Notes: a model not told the origin generated them from the letters alone. DNA of 64,000 nt from Clostridia bacterium (GCA_017524725.1 JAFXUZ010000075.1:43133-107132); one strand, 5' to 3'; positions 25,352-34,967 are shown, counted from the stretch's first letter. Translations and numbers: made by a program.

Positions 25352-26714
25352 ATTCGTTCTCTTTCTGCCTTTCCCGCGCCAAGAGGCCGTTGATGAACTG
25401 CCGGGCCGTGCGTCCGCTGGGACCGCCGTGGCGGATCTCCCAGGCGCTGGCGAGGCGGCGGAGCTCGTCTTCTTCCATGCCCTGTCCGCCTTCCCTCCGG
25501 TAGAGGGCGGAGACGATCTCCTGGTAACCCTTTGGGTTGGGGACGGAAAAGCTGACCGCGCAGCCGAAGCGCGCCGCCAGGGAAAGCTTTTCCTCCAGGG
25601 TATCGCTGCGGTGGACGTCGCCGGAATGCTCCATATCCGACCGGTCCTTCCAATCCTCCCGGACCAGGTGGCGGCGGTTGGACGTGGCTACCAGCATCAC
25701 GTTGGGCGGGTCATCCCTGACGCCGCCCTCGATGACGGCCTTGAGGTGCTTGTAGCCGGTCTCGTTTTCCTCAAAGGACAGATCGTCGATGCAGATCATG
25801 TAGCGGTTTACGCGTTTGCGGCAGTGCTCAATGGCCGCTTCCAGGTGCTCCAATTGCTGTTTGCGCACCTCGACCAAACGCAGCCCCCGGGGAGCGTACA
25901 TATTCAGCAGCGCCTTGACGCTGGTGGATTTACCGGTGCCGGCGTCGCCGTAGAGCAGCATATGGTTGAAGGGCAGGCCGTTCATGAAGGCCTCCATGTT
26001 GTCGGTCATCTGCTTCTTCTGGTGCTCGTAGCCGATCAAATCGTCCAGGGTGACGGAAGAGGTGCGGTCCACCGGCTCCAGCCGGAAGACGGGTCCCGGG
26101 ACGACGCGGAAGGCCTTGTGCAGGCAGCTGAGGCCGCACCCGTTCTGGCGGATGAAGTCCGCCAGAAGCTCCAGAAAGGTGTCCGGGTCGCCGGCGGCAG
26201 CCAGTCTCTCCCTGAGGATGAGAAGCCTGTCGCCGGCGTCATTGCCTCCCATGCGGCCGCCGTTGTCCCATTCGTCCATCATGGAGGTGAAGAACGGCGC
26301 GCCGGCTTTTTTATCCAGAACGCTGAAGTCGTAATGGAAGAGATCGAACCATACCTTCGCCTCCCGGCGCGCCACTTCCCTGAGGGAGCTGGGCCCCAGT
26401 CCCGAAGCGCAGGCACGGGTGAACGGATTGTCGTCAGTGGCCAGGTGGAAGGCCAGGTACGCCTGCCAGAGGTTGCCCGAGATGCGGTAGGTCTCTTCCA
26501 GGGAAAGGATCCGTTTGGCCGTCAGGCGGTAAGCAAGGATCCAGTCATAATCCGGGCGGGACAGGGGATCGTACGGGACGGCGATGTCCTCCTCGGCGTT
26601 CCGCAGGGCGGACGGGGGAGGGGACACGCGCTCCGACAGGCGGGCGAGGGTGTTCAGTACGGAGTCCGGATCACCGGACGCATATAACAGGAGCCGGGAT
26701 ACCAGTGTGTGCAT
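25350..26714 (-). CDS. DUF815 family AAA ATPase
   Basis: The 454-residue protein has a poorly conserved N-terminal half (residues 1-200). The DUF815 ATPase domain starts at SSVTLDDLIGYEHQKKQM. Walker A is LLYGDAGTGKSTSVKALL, Walker B is MICIDDLSFEENE, and sensor/arginine regions are VMLVATSNRRHLVRE and ARFGCAVSFSVPNPKGYQEI. The cellular role of this family is not established. It lies 35 bases after ilvD on the same strand with its own CGGAGG, so it is the probable last gene of the ilv transcript. Confidence 0.85.
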   Translation of the reverse strand: MHTLVSRLLLYASGDPDSVLNTLARLSERVSPPPSALRNAEEDIAVPYDPLSRPDYDWILAYRLTAKRILSLEETYRISGNLWQAYLAFHLATDDNPFTRACASGLGPSSLREVARREAKVWFDLFHYDFSVLDKKAGAPFFTSMMDEWDNGGRMGGNDAGDRLLILRERLAAAGDPDTFLELLADFIRQNGCGLSCLHKAFRVVPGPVFRLEPVDRTSSVTLDDLIGYEHQKKQMTDNMEAFMNGLPFNHMLLYGDAGTGKSTSVKALLNMYAPRGLRLVEVRKQQLEHLEAAIEHCRKRVNRYMICIDDLSFEENETGYKHLKAVIEGGVRDDPPNVMLVATSNRRHLVREDWKDRSDMEHSGDVHRSDTLEEKLSLAARFGCAVSFSVPNPKGYQEIVSALYRREGGQGMEEDELRRLASAWEIRHGGPSGRTARQFINGLLARERQKENE

Positions 26715-26749
26715 AAGATCCTCCGGGATTCATCGGGCAGGGGCCCGGT

Positions 26750-28411
26750 TTATTCCAGAACGGCGCCGCGGTCGGCGGAGGACACCAGCTTGGCGTAGCG
26801 GGCAAGGTAGCCTGTTTTGATCTTAGGTTCGGGGCAGACCCACGCTTTCCTGCGCTCGGCCAGTTCCCCGTCGGGGACTTCCAGGCGGATCGAGCATTTG
26901 GGAATGTCGATGGAGATGATGTCGCCCTCACGGACCAGGGCAATGTTGCCGCCGGCAGCCGCTTCGGGACTGACATGGCCGATGGAAGCGCCGCGGGTAG
27001 CGCCGGAGAAACGGCCGTCGGTGATCAGCGCCACGCTTTCGCCAAGGCCCATGCCGCAGATGGCGGAGGTGGGGTTGAGCATTTCACGCATGCCGGGGCC
27101 GCCCCTGGGGCCTTCATAACGGATGACTACCACATCGCCGGCTTTGATCTCTTTGCCGTAAATGGCGCGGATGGCGTCCTCCTCGCTGTCGAACACCCGG
27201 GCGGGACCGGTGTGGACCATCATCTCGGGGGCGACGGCGCTCTGCTTCACCACGCACCCGTCGGGGGCCAGGTTGCCCTTGAGCACGGCGATGCCGCCGG
27301 TTTTGGAATAGGGGTTTGAGATGGGACGGATGATGCTTTCGTCCAGGTTGCGGGCGTCCGCGATATTTTCGCCCATGGTCTTCCCGGTGCAGGTCATGAC
27401 GGAGGTGTCCAGGAGCCCGGCGTCAGCCAGTTCCTTCATCACCGCGTAAACGCCGCCGGCCCGGTCCAGGTCTTCCATGAAGGTGTCCCCGGCGGGAGCC
27501 AGGTGGCAAAGGTTGGGGGTACGGGCGGAGATCTCGTTGGACATGTCCAGGCTGATTTCCACGCCTGCCTCGTGGGCGATGGCGGGGAGGTGCAGCATGG
27601 TGTTGGTGGAGCAGCCCAGGGCCATGTCGACGGTCTCGGCGTTGTGGAACGCGGCGGGCGTCATGATATCCCTGGGACGGATGTTTTTGCGGACCAATTC
27701 CATCACCTGCATGCCGGCGCGCCTCGCCAGCCTCAGGCGGGCGGAATAGGGCGCGGGAACGGTGCCGTTGCCCGAAAGTCCCATGCCGATGGCCTCGGTC
27801 AGGCAGTTCATGGAATTGGCGGTGTACATGCCGGAGCAGGAGCCGCAGGAGGGGCAGGCGTTCTCCTCGTAATCCAGGACGCCCTTTTCGTCCAGCGTGC
27901 CGGCGTGATAGGCGCCCACCGCCTCGAACATATGGCTGAGGCAGGTGCGGCGGCCGTCCTTCAAATGTCCGGCCAGCATGGGACCGCCGGATACGAAGAT
28001 GGCGGGCACGTTGATGCGGGCCGCGGCCATCAGAAGGCCGGGCACGTTTTTATCGCAGTTGGGGATCATGACCAGGCCGTCCAGCTGGTGGGCGATGGCC
28101 ATGGCCTCGGTGGAATCCGCGATCAGGTCGCGGGTGACCAGGGAATACTTCATCCCCACATGCCCCATGGCGATGCCGTCGCAGACCGCGATGGCCGGGA
28201 ACATTACCGGCGTGCCGCCGGCGGCATACACGCCCGCCTTGACCGCTTCGGCGATCTTGTCCAGATTCATGTGGCCGGGCACGATCTCGTTATAGGAGCA
28301 TACCACGCCGATGAGCGGGCGCTTCATATCCTCCTCGGTCATGCCCAGGGCAAACAGCAGACTGCGGTTGGGGGCGCGTTCCACGCCCTGCTTGATCTGA
28401 TCGGAAAGCAT
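26750..28411 (-). CDS. ilvD: Dihydroxy-acid dehydratase
   Basis: The 553-residue enzyme has the Fe-S ligand motifs [13 protein letters not shown] and [19 protein letters not shown], and the C-terminal [20 protein letters not shown]. It dehydrates dihydroxy-isovalerate and dihydroxy-methylvalerate, the step of valine/isoleucine synthesis after IlvC. The ATG at 28411 has AGGAGGGA about ten bases upstream. It follows ilvC after 168 bases that hold a hairpin. Confidence 0.96.
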   Translation of the reverse strand: MLSDQIKQGVERAPNRSLLFALGMTEEDMKRPLIGVVCSYNEIVPGHMNLDKIAEAVKAGVYAAGGTPVMFPAIAVCDGIAMGHVGMKYSLVTRDLIADSTEAMAIAHQLDGLVMIPNCDKNVPGLLMAAARINVPAIFVSGGPMLAGHLKDGRRTCLSHMFEAVGAYHAGTLDEKGVLDYEENACPSCGSCSGMYTANSMNCLTEAIGMGLSGNGTVPAPYSARLRLARRAGMQVMELVRKNIRPRDIMTPAAFHNAETVDMALGCSTNTMLHLPAIAHEAGVEISLDMSNEISARTPNLCHLAPAGDTFMEDLDRAGGVYAVMKELADAGLLDTSVMTCTGKTMGENIADARNLDESIIRPISNPYSKTGGIAVLKGNLAPDGCVVKQSAVAPEMMVHTGPARVFDSEEDAIRAIYGKEIKAGDVVVIRYEGPRGGPGMREMLNPTSAICGMGLGESVALITDGRFSGATRGASIGHVSPEAAAGGNIALVREGDIISIDIPKCSIRLEVPDGELAERRKAWVCPEPKIKTGYLARYAKLVSSADRGAVLE

Positions 28412-28541
28412 GGTGTCTTATCCCTCCTGAAGTTTTTTCTTGCCTTCACCGGCGCTCAGCCATCATGGGAGTATGCCTTTTCTCAAACTCGGCTTACTTG
28501 TCGGTGAATGGGACGGGGCGAATGCCCCGGAAAGACGGAAA

Positions 28542-28567
28542 GGGGGAAAGGCTTTCGGCCCTTCCCC
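28542..28567 (-). terminator. Hairpin between ilvC and ilvD
   Basis: On the minus strand GGGGGAAGGGC pairs with GCCTTTCCCCC around a short GAAA-type loop, followed by TTTCCGTCTTT. It may be a partial terminator or an RNA-stabilising stem setting the ilvC to ilvD ratio. Confidence 0.5.
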
Positions 28568-28579
28568 CAAAGATAAGGA

Positions 28580-29608
28580 TCAGTTGCTGGCGCTGTCCAG
28601 GCCCTTGTCGCCGTCGCCGGAATCTTTCCAGAGCATGTTGTCACGCAGCTCCTTGCCGATGATCTCCATCGGATGCTTCGCCAGCTGGGCGCGCTTGGAA
28701 TTGAAGAAGGTGCGGCCGTTCTTGTTTTCCGCGATCCACTTGCCGGCGAAGGTGCCGTCCTGGATGTCCTGGAGCACGGCGCGCATGTTGGCCTTCACCT
28801 GCTCGTGGGGCAGGACACGGGGGCCGGAAACATATTCGCCGAATTCGGCGGTGTCGGAAATGGAATAGTTCATGGCCGCGATGCCGCCCTTGTTGATCAG
28901 GTCGACGATCAGCTTCATTTCGTGGATGCACTCGAAATAGGCGTTCTCGGGAGCATAGCCGGCCTCGCAGAGCACCTCGAAACCGCACTGCATCAGGTCC
29001 ACGACGCCGCCGCACAATACGGTCTGCTCGCCGAAGAGGTCGGTCTCGGTCTCGTCGTGCATGGTGGTCTCCATGATGCCGGCGCGGGCGCCGCCGATGC
29101 CGGCGATGTAGGCCAGGGCGATATCAAGGCATTTGCCGGAAGCGTCCTGCTCCACGGCCACCAGGCAGGGTACGCCCTTGCCGGCCACATAGGTGCCGCG
29201 CACGGTGTGGCCGGGGCCCTTGGGGGCTGCCATGAACACGTCCACGTCGGCGGGGGGAACGATCTGCTGGTAGCGGATATTGAAGCCGTGGGCGAAGGCG
29301 ATGGCCTTGCCGGCGGAGAGGTTCGGGGCGACGCTCTCGCGGTAGATGTCGGCGGCACGCTCGTCGTTGACCAGCATCATGATGATGTCGGCGGCCTTGG
29401 CAGCCTCAGCCACGGTCATGACGGTGAAGCCGTCGTCGGTGGCTTTCTTCCAGCTTTTACCCGGACGCAGGCCGACGATGACATCGCAGCCGCTGTCGCG
29501 CAGGTTCTGGGCGTGGGCGTGGCCCTGGGAGCCGTAGCCGATAATGGCGATCTTTTTGCCGTCGAGCCTGGAAAGGTCACAGTCCTTCTCGTAATACATT
29601 TTTGCCAT
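28580..29608 (-). CDS. ilvC: Ketol-acid reductoisomerase
   Basis: This 342-residue class I enzyme starts [20 protein letters not shown]. It has the dinucleotide motif [15 protein letters not shown], the metal/substrate segments [15 protein letters not shown] and EQTVLCGGV, and a C-terminal knotted domain ([20 protein letters not shown]). It isomerises and reduces acetolactate or acetohydroxybutyrate. The cofactor loop [11 protein letters not shown] suggests NADPH preference. The ATG at 29608 has AAAGGAG nine bases upstream, inside the end of ilvN. Confidence 0.96.
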   Translation of the reverse strand: MAKMYYEKDCDLSRLDGKKIAIIGYGSQGHAHAQNLRDSGCDVIVGLRPGKSWKKATDDGFTVMTVAEAAKAADIIMMLVNDERAADIYRESVAPNLSAGKAIAFAHGFNIRYQQIVPPADVDVFMAAPKGPGHTVRGTYVAGKGVPCLVAVEQDASGKCLDIALAYIAGIGGARAGIMETTMHDETETDLFGEQTVLCGGVVDLMQCGFEVLCEAGYAPENAYFECIHEMKLIVDLINKGGIAAMNYSISDTAEFGEYVSGPRVLPHEQVKANMRAVLQDIQDGTFAGKWIAENKNGRTFFNSKRAQLAKHPMEIIGKELRDNMLWKDSGDGDKGLDSASN

Positions 29609-30140
29609 AATCAAATTCTCCTTTTTCTTTGGTCTGCTCGTCGATGGTGTATTGTCCGCGTTCCAGCGCCACCATGCCGGTGCGCACCAGTTCGAGGATA
29701 CCAAACTCCCGGAGGAGGTTTTGGATGGCTTCGGTCTTCCTCTCGTCGCCGATGAGGGCCAGGGTGATGGAAGACTTGGAAACGTCGATAATGGACGCCC
29801 TGAAGATGTTGCCGATCTGGATGATCTCGTTGCGGGTCTCGGCGGTGGAGCACAGGACCTTCATCAAAAGCAGCTCCCTGCGGATGGCGTGGGAATCGTC
29901 CAGGATCTTGACGGAATGGACGCAGATCAGCTTGCGCAATTGGTTGGTGAGCAGCGTCACCTGGTCCTCGTAGGCGTTGACCTCGATGGTGATGCGGCTC
30001 ACCTGGATGTCGTCGGTGGCGCCCACGGCCAGGGATTCGATGTTGTAGCCCTTGCCGGAAAACAGCCGTGCCACCCGGGAAAGCACGCCGGCCTCGTTGT
30101 CCACCAGGACGGCCAGGGTCCATCTTTTGTTTTCGTTCAT
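29577..30140 (-). CDS. ilvN: Acetolactate synthase small (regulatory) subunit
   Basis: The 187-residue protein has an N-terminal ACT domain ([32 protein letters not shown]) and the second regulatory domain ([34 protein letters not shown]). It binds the catalytic subunit and mediates valine feedback. ATG at 30140 follows AGGAGGGA. The frame does not stop where the family normally ends but continues about 20 residues and closes 32 bases inside ilvC, so the two genes overlap and share the ilvC ribosome binding site. Confidence 0.94.
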   Translation of the reverse strand: MNENKRWTLAVLVDNEAGVLSRVARLFSGKGYNIESLAVGATDDIQVSRITIEVNAYEDQVTLLTNQLRKLICVHSVKILDDSHAIRRELLLMKVLCSTAETRNEIIQIGNIFRASIIDVSKSSITLALIGDERKTEAIQNLLREFGILELVRTGMVALERGQYTIDEQTKEKGEFDYGKNVLREGL

Positions 30141-30156
30141 ATTCCCTGTCCCTCCT

Positions 30157-31872
30157 TTAATTAAGCATGAACTCGGTGATGTGGCTGCCGCCGCCCACCA
30201 TGGGGCGCACCATTTCGTCGATGTCGATGGCACAGTCGACGATGTAGCCGGTATCGCAGGCGAGGGCTTCGTTCAGGGCCGTTTCCAGTTCCTCCTGGGT
30301 GGTGACCCTCCTGCCGTGCAGGCCGTAGGCGTCCGCCAGCTTCACAAAGTCCGGGGCCCGGTCAAGGGTGGTCTCGGTGAAGCGCTTCTGGTAGATCAGG
30401 TTCTGCCACTGCCTTACCATGCCCAGGGTGCCGTTGTTGAACAGGATATGGATGACCTTCAGGTTGTAGTACTGCTCGGTGGCCAGCTCATTGCAGTTCA
30501 TGCGGAAGCCGCCGTCGCCGGTCACGTGGATGACGCACTTCTGGGGGAACGCGGCCTTGGCCCCCAGGGCGGCGCCCAGGCCGAAGCCCATGGTGCCGAA
30601 ACCGCCGGAGGTGAGCAGCTGGCCGGGATAGTCAAAGTGGAAATGCTGTATGGCCCACATCTGGTGCTGGCCCACGTCCGTGGAGATGATGGAATCCTGC
30701 GGGCAGAGACGGGCGACCGTTCCCAGCACCTGGCTGGGGGTCAGGCGGTTTTCCACGTGGTCGTATTCGGTCTCGGTCTTGAAGGAGAACACGTATTTTT
30801 TGAATTCGCTGTGGTCCAGCTGTTCCGGGATCAGGTCCAGCAGCATGCTGAGCACGTGCTTCGCGTCCCCGATGATGTGGTGGTCGGTCCGCACGTTTTT
30901 GTTGATCTCGCTGCGGTCGATGTCGATCTGGACGATCCTGGCGTTGCGGGCGAAGGAATCCGGCTTCAGGGCCACCCGGTCGGAAAAGCGGCAGCCCACG
31001 GCGATCAGCAAGTCGCATTCGTCCACGGCCCGGTTGCTGGCCTGGGAGCCGTGCATGCCGATCATGCCGGTGGTCAGTTTGCTGCGGCCGGAAAAGCCGC
31101 CGGCGCCCATCACGGTGATGGCTACAGGTGCGTCGATGCGGCTGGCCAGGGCTGCCATTTCCTCATGGGCGCGGGAACGCACCACGCCGCCGCCGCAGAT
31201 CATCATGGGCTTTTTGCTTTCGCGGATCATCTGCGCCAGGCGGCTGACGTCCTTCATGTCCGGTTCGGGCGCCTTAAAATCGTGGGAGGCGCGGCGCATC
31301 AGGTCGCCGAGCTTGCCCTGGGAGGAATGCTCCCTGCGGGGCAGTTTTTCGTATTCCGCCTTCTGGGCGGTCACGTCCTTGGGGATATCGATCAATACCG
31401 GTCCGGGACGGCCCGAGCGGGCGATGGCAAAGGCCTCGCGCACTACGTCGGCAAGCTCGTCCACGCTGCGGACCAGGAAATTGCATTTGGTGATGGGCAT
31501 CGTGACGCCGGTGATGTCCACCTCCTGGAAGGAATCCTTGCCGATCAGGCCCCTGGACACGTTGCAGGTGATGGCCACGATGGGCGAGGAATCCAGGTAG
31601 GCCGTGGCGATGCCGGTGACCAGGTTGGTAGCGCCGGGGCCCGAGGTGGCGAAGCATACGCCTACCTTGCCGGTGGCGCGGGCGTAACCGTCGGCGGCAT
31701 GGCAGGCGCCCTGCTCGTGGGCGGTCAGGATATGGCGCAGCCTGCCGTCCGCTTCATAATAGGAAAGCTCGTCGTATACGTTCAGGATGGTGCCGCCGGG
31801 ATAGCCGAAGATGGTGTCCACCTTCTGCTCCATCAGGCACTCCAGGAGTATTTTGGCGCCGGTCATTAACAT
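30157..31872 (-). CDS. ilvB: Acetolactate synthase large (catalytic) subunit
   Basis: The 571-residue TPP enzyme has the N-terminal activating-glutamate region (TIFGYPGGTI, LTAHEQGACHAADGYARATG), the FAD-binding middle domain and the TPP/Mg motif GDGGFRMNCNELATEQYYNL. It makes acetolactate or acetohydroxybutyrate, the committed step for branched-chain amino acids. Start at ATG 31872 with GGAGG eight bases upstream. It is the first gene of ilvB-ilvN-ilvC-ilvD-DUF815 and follows a terminator-containing leader. Confidence 0.95.
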   Translation of the reverse strand: MLMTGAKILLECLMEQKVDTIFGYPGGTILNVYDELSYYEADGRLRHILTAHEQGACHAADGYARATGKVGVCFATSGPGATNLVTGIATAYLDSSPIVAITCNVSRGLIGKDSFQEVDITGVTMPITKCNFLVRSVDELADVVREAFAIARSGRPGPVLIDIPKDVTAQKAEYEKLPRREHSSQGKLGDLMRRASHDFKAPEPDMKDVSRLAQMIRESKKPMMICGGGVVRSRAHEEMAALASRIDAPVAITVMGAGGFSGRSKLTTGMIGMHGSQASNRAVDECDLLIAVGCRFSDRVALKPDSFARNARIVQIDIDRSEINKNVRTDHHIIGDAKHVLSMLLDLIPEQLDHSEFKKYVFSFKTETEYDHVENRLTPSQVLGTVARLCPQDSIISTDVGQHQMWAIQHFHFDYPGQLLTSGGFGTMGFGLGAALGAKAAFPQKCVIHVTGDGGFRMNCNELATEQYYNLKVIHILFNNGTLGMVRQWQNLIYQKRFTETTLDRAPDFVKLADAYGLHGRRVTTQEELETALNEALACDTGYIVDCAIDIDEMVRPMVGGGSHITEFMLN

Positions 31873-31929
31873 GGAAAGAACCTCCGTTGATCATTGGGAA
31901 CGCCGAAAAATGAAAGCCGGGTCGGATAT

Positions 31930-32018
31930 AAAAAATGCAGTCCGTCGGGCCAGACTGCACTTTGATCGCGATACGGCGGAACATCGCCGGCGCGGGCCGA
32001 ACGCCTGTCCCTTCGGCT
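31930..32018 (-). promoter_or_regulatory. ilvB leader with attenuator-type terminator
   Basis: After the promoter the minus-strand transcript forms three successive hairpins: GCCGAA/TTCGGC, a CGCG-CGGCG/CGCCG-CGCG stem, and GTGCAGTC/GGACTGCAT followed by TTTTTTAT. The last (31930-31960) is a factor-independent terminator 60 bases before ilvB. I found no T-box signature. A possible short leader frame from ATGTTCCGCCGTATCGCG has two isoleucine codons and one valine but no Shine-Dalgarno. What relieves termination is unknown. Confidence 0.65.
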
Positions 32019-32024
32019 TTGATG

Positions 32025-32053
32025 ATTTTAGCACGCGGCGCGTGGAAAGTCAA
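32025..32053 (-). promoter_or_regulatory. Promoter of the ilv operon
   Basis: On the minus strand TTGACT (32048-32053), 17 bases, then TAAAAT (32025-32030) preceded by TGC, an extended -10. Confidence 0.8.
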
Positions 32054-32110
32054 TCACGGCGGCGGGGGAGGGCGCGGTCTGGTGTTCTTTTTCTGTATAT
32101 TTTTTCACGG

Positions 32111-32866
32111 TCACAGGTCCATTTCCAGTACCACCGGGCAATGGTCGCTGCCCATGACGTCCGTATCTATGCGCGCATCCCTGATATTCGGGCGCAGGCG
32201 GTCGGACACCAGGAAATAGTCGATGCGCCATCCGGCGTTGTTCTCCCGGGCGTGGAACATATAGCTCCACCAGGAATAGACGTTGGCCCTGTCCGGATAC
32301 AGGTAACGGAAGGTGTCGGTGAAGCCGCCTGAGAGCAGTTCCGTCATCCTGCCCCTTTCCTCTTTGGTGAAGCCGGCGTTGTTTTCGTTGGACTTCGGGT
32401 TTTTCAAATCGATCTCCTGATGGGCCACGTTCATGTCCCCGCAGACGATGACGGGCTTTTTTTCGTCCAGGGCATGGAGGTACCCCTGGAAATCCGTTTC
32501 CCATTGCATGCGGTAGTCAAGCCGCGTCAGTCCCCTTTGGGCGTTGGGGGTGTACACGGTCACAAGGTAGAAGTCCGGGTATTCCAGGGTGATGACCCGG
32601 CCTTCCCGGTCGTGTTCCGGGATACCGATGCCCATTTTCGCCGACAGGGGAGCGTCCTTCGCGAAGACCGCCGTGCCGCTGTAGCCCTTTTTTTCGGCTG
32701 AATTGAAAAAGGAATGGTAGCCTTCGGCGGGCACCCGGGCCTGGTCCGGCTGCATCTTGGTTTCCTGCAGGCAGAAAAAATCAGCCGACTGGGCGCTGAA
32801 ATAATCCATGAAGCCCTTCTGAAGGCAGGCGCGCAGGCCGTTGACGTTCCAGGAAATGAATTTCAT
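32111..32866 (-). CDS. exoA: Exodeoxyribonuclease III (AP endonuclease)
   Basis: The 251-residue protein has the EEP-nuclease motifs KFISWNVNGLRACLQKGF, FFCLQETKMQ with the metal-binding Glu, VIVCGDMNVAHQEIDL, and the C-terminal SDHCPVVLEMDL. It cuts DNA at abasic sites and removes 3' blocks in base-excision repair. ATG at 32866 has AGGAGGGA ten bases upstream. A minus-strand extended -10 (TGGTATACT, hexamer at 32991-32996) is the likely promoter, giving a leader of about 120 bases. Confidence 0.95.
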   Translation of the reverse strand: MKFISWNVNGLRACLQKGFMDYFSAQSADFFCLQETKMQPDQARVPAEGYHSFFNSAEKKGYSGTAVFAKDAPLSAKMGIGIPEHDREGRVITLEYPDFYLVTVYTPNAQRGLTRLDYRMQWETDFQGYLHALDEKKPVIVCGDMNVAHQEIDLKNPKSNENNAGFTKEERGRMTELLSGGFTDTFRYLYPDRANVYSWWSYMFHARENNAGWRIDYFLVSDRLRPNIRDARIDTDVMGSDHCPVVLEMDL

Positions 32867-33085
32867 CGGATCGATCCCTCCTGATAAAAAGAAATACGCG
32901 TAAGGCGTACGGGACATAAGGCGGTCCCATGAAGCGCGTTTGGCGGAAAGGGGACCGCCCGGAGACGGCGGACCGCAGGGGCACGGGGAAAGTATACCAT
33001 AAAAAGAGCTGCTGCGCCAGAGAGGTGGCTGCGTCATGACGGGAAGGCCCCGCGAGCAGCGCAGGAGCTCTACGCAGAATGAACG

Positions 33086-33114
33086 TTGACCGCGGACGGG
33101 ACTTCGGCTATGAT
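33086..33114 (+). promoter_or_regulatory. Promoter of the double-glycine peptide gene
   Basis: TTGACC (33086-33091) and TATGAT (33109-33114) with exactly 17 bases between. The inferred leader before the ATG is about 125 bases. Confidence 0.75.
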
Positions 33115-33245
33115 AGACACATGGAAATCCCCGGCCGGCAAAAAGACGGAAAACAGGGAGAAAAAAAGAAAAAAGAAAAAACCGCTGTCGGGCATCCGGG
33201 GAGAAGCGTATCAACAGGTGAAAAAACAAATGAGGAGGCAACACC

Positions 33246-33476
33246 ATGAACAAGGAAACGATGAGCAAGATTCGCGAACTGCTGGGCGACGAAATGCTGG
33301 AGAAGGTCACCGGAGGCGTGGGCCTGGATTCCATTTATCCGGAACCCGACGTCGAGGAAGTGAAAAAGATGACACTGATGATCTACGAAATGTTAGGGCG
33401 TCAGGTAGCCATCGACTATGCTAAGGCCCTGCTCGGCTGCACCACTGAAGAGGTGGAAAGCTGGTTGCCCGACTGA
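33246..33476 (+). CDS. Small peptide precursor with double-glycine leader
   Basis: The 76-residue product splits into a 24-residue leader ending LLGDEMLEKVTGG and a 52-residue core. Counting back from the cleavage site, Leu-12, Leu-7, Val-4, Gly-2 and Gly-1 match the leader rule for C39 peptidase-ABC exporters. The core is acidic and helix-forming, has one cysteine (core position 41, LLGCTTEE) and matches no bacteriocin family I know. The gene is monocistronic, with a strong promoter, GAGGAGG before the ATG, and a terminator after it. A C39-type exporter is encoded at 56151. A secreted peptide or signal is inferred; a non-secreted regulator cannot be excluded. Confidence 0.7.
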   Translation: MNKETMSKIRELLGDEMLEKVTGGVGLDSIYPEPDVEEVKKMTLMIYEMLGRQVAIDYAKALLGCTTEEVESWLPD

Positions 33477-33501
33477 AGAGCCGGTGTTTCTGAGATCCTT
33501 C

Positions 33502-33540
33502 CACGCCCTTTACCTGTTCGGTGAGGGGCGCACGTTTTTA
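33502..33540 (+). terminator. Terminator after the double-glycine peptide gene
   Basis: CGCCC...ACC and GGT...GGGCG pair around TGTTC, followed by CACGTTTTTA. Confidence 0.65.
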
Positions 33541-33794
33541 TATAGCGCAGGAGGTTTGCGATTTTTTCATGGGCGCTGATGGTATTCCAATATGCTGTCA
33601 CCTGGTTCATGGCCGGATTGGGGCGAAGAAAAACTTGAAACAAAAAACATGAGCATTTGATGTGCCCATGTTTTTGTGTGTGCGGAATGTGAACGCTTCA
33701 GTATGCAGGGCCGTTCTTCATCGGTTTGCTCCCGGAAGCGCTTGACGATGATGCGAACGGGATGCCCGGGACGTACCGGTCCCTGTGTTCGGCA
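33541..33794. other. Intergenic region with a second hairpin
   Basis: No gene is recognised. An inverted repeat ACAAAAAACATG...CATGTTTTTGTG (33641-33677) looks like a factor-independent terminator usable from either side; on the minus strand it lies downstream of the Gfo/Idh gene. A short palindrome TGAACGCTTCA lies at 33690-33700. Confidence 0.45.
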
Positions 33795-34967
33795 TCAGTC
33801 TTTCAGGGATAATTCCGCGTCCGCCCGGGACAAACCGCCCATAAAACTGCTGTAATAGCCGGGCTTCAGGGGTTTCATGGCAAACCGCGTATCCAGTTCC
33901 ACCGTTTCACCTGCGGAAGCGGATCTTTCCATGCCCTCCAGCACCTCCAGGCAATGCAGGCCGTATTCCCTGCCGCAGCGGTTGGGGCGTCCCTGGCGGA
34001 TGGCATAGGCCATTTCCGCCGCGCCGACGCCCCGATGGCCGTAGAAGTCAAAGGGGGTGGGGTACAAAGTGTTACTGCCGTCGTAACCGTGGGTGAAGGG
34101 CAGGGCGCATTCCTGCTGATCGGCATAAAGCAGTGTGTTCCGGCCTCCGAAGGTATCGGGATCTCCCACTTTCAAAATGCCGCGGGTGCCGAACAGCGTC
34201 AGGGTGTGCTGGGAAGCGTTGACGGTGTTGCCGTCAAAGAGCACGCTTACCAGCGCGCCGCAGCGAAAGCGCAGGGACGCGGACAGCACGCCGCAGCCGG
34301 GGATCTGCCAGGGCTCTGCCCCGGCATTTCGAAAAAGAAACTGGGGTTCGTGCGCCGGCGCCGGCGCCCCGAAAGCCTTGACGGACTTTACCGGCCCAAG
34401 CAGGCACAAAAGCGCGCCGATATAGTAGATGCCTACGTCATAGGGCAGTGTGCCGCCTTTGCCCCGCAGAAAGGTGAACACCTCGGCATTCAGGGACTGG
34501 TTGCGGTTGATGACCGCAAGGCCCGAGGTGATTTCGCCGATCATACCGGTATCCAGCGCCCGGCGGGCGGTCTGAATTCCGGCACCCAGCACGGTATCCG
34601 GCGCGACGCCCAGGTACAGCCCTTTCCTCTCCGCCAGGGCGCACAGTTCCCTTGCTTCATTCACTGTGACCGTCATTACTTTTTCGGTCCAGACATGCTT
34701 GCCGGCTTCCAGCATTTTTTTAATGACGCCGTAATGGACATAAGCGGGGGTCAGGTTGATCACAAGCTCGACGTCGGGGGACGCGGCGGCTTCGTCGACG
34801 GTCATCACCCGGCTGACGCCGTAGCATTCGGCCTTTTCTTTCGCCGCGGCGGGGTCGATATCTGCCACGGCGACAAGATCGATGATCGAGAACAGGTTTT
34901 TCAGGTTCTTGATGTAGATATTGCTGATCATGCCGCAGCCCACCACGGCCGTTTTGACCTTTTCCAT
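33795..34967 (-). CDS. Gfo/Idh/MocA family oxidoreductase
   Basis: The 390-residue protein has an N-terminal Rossmann fold (KTAVVGCGMISNIYIKNL, VAVADIDPAAAKEKAE) and the family motif HVWTEKVMTVTVNEAREL, with Thr-Glu-Lys in place of the usual xEKP. A C-terminal substrate domain follows. Members oxidise or epimerise sugars and inositols with NAD(P). The exact substrate is not evident. ATG at 34967 has GGAGAT close upstream. It is divergent from a GH43 glycosidase, with a palindromic operator-like site in between, so joint use on plant-derived sugars is plausible. Confidence 0.9.
   Translation of the reverse strand: MEKVKTAVVGCGMISNIYIKNLKNLFSIIDLVAVADIDPAAAKEKAECYGVSRVMTVDEAAASPDVELVINLTPAYVHYGVIKKMLEAGKHVWTEKVMTVTVNEARELCALAERKGLYLGVAPDTVLGAGIQTARRALDTGMIGEITSGLAVINRNQSLNAEVFTFLRGKGGTLPYDVGIYYIGALLCLLGPVKSVKAFGAPAPAHEPQFLFRNAGAEPWQIPGCGVLSASLRFRCGALVSVLFDGNTVNASQHTLTLFGTRGILKVGDPDTFGGRNTLLYADQQECALPFTHGYDGSNTLYPTPFDFYGHRGVGAAEMAYAIRQGRPNRCGREYGLHCLEVLEGMERSASAGETVELDTRFAMKPLKPGYYSSFMGGLSRADAELSLKD

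Noticed and set aside
31873..32018. T-box riboswitch upstream of ilvB
   Set aside because: No AGGGTGGNACCGCG-type motif or specifier loop is present, and the leader is too short.
33416..33643. Minus-strand 75-residue open frame across the end of the peptide gene
   Set aside because: It overlaps a supported gene and its terminator, and has no ribosome binding site or family resemblance.
33690..33700. TGAACGCTTCA palindrome as a regulator site
   Set aside because: It lies downstream of genes on both sides and 90 bases from any stop, with no promoter nearby.
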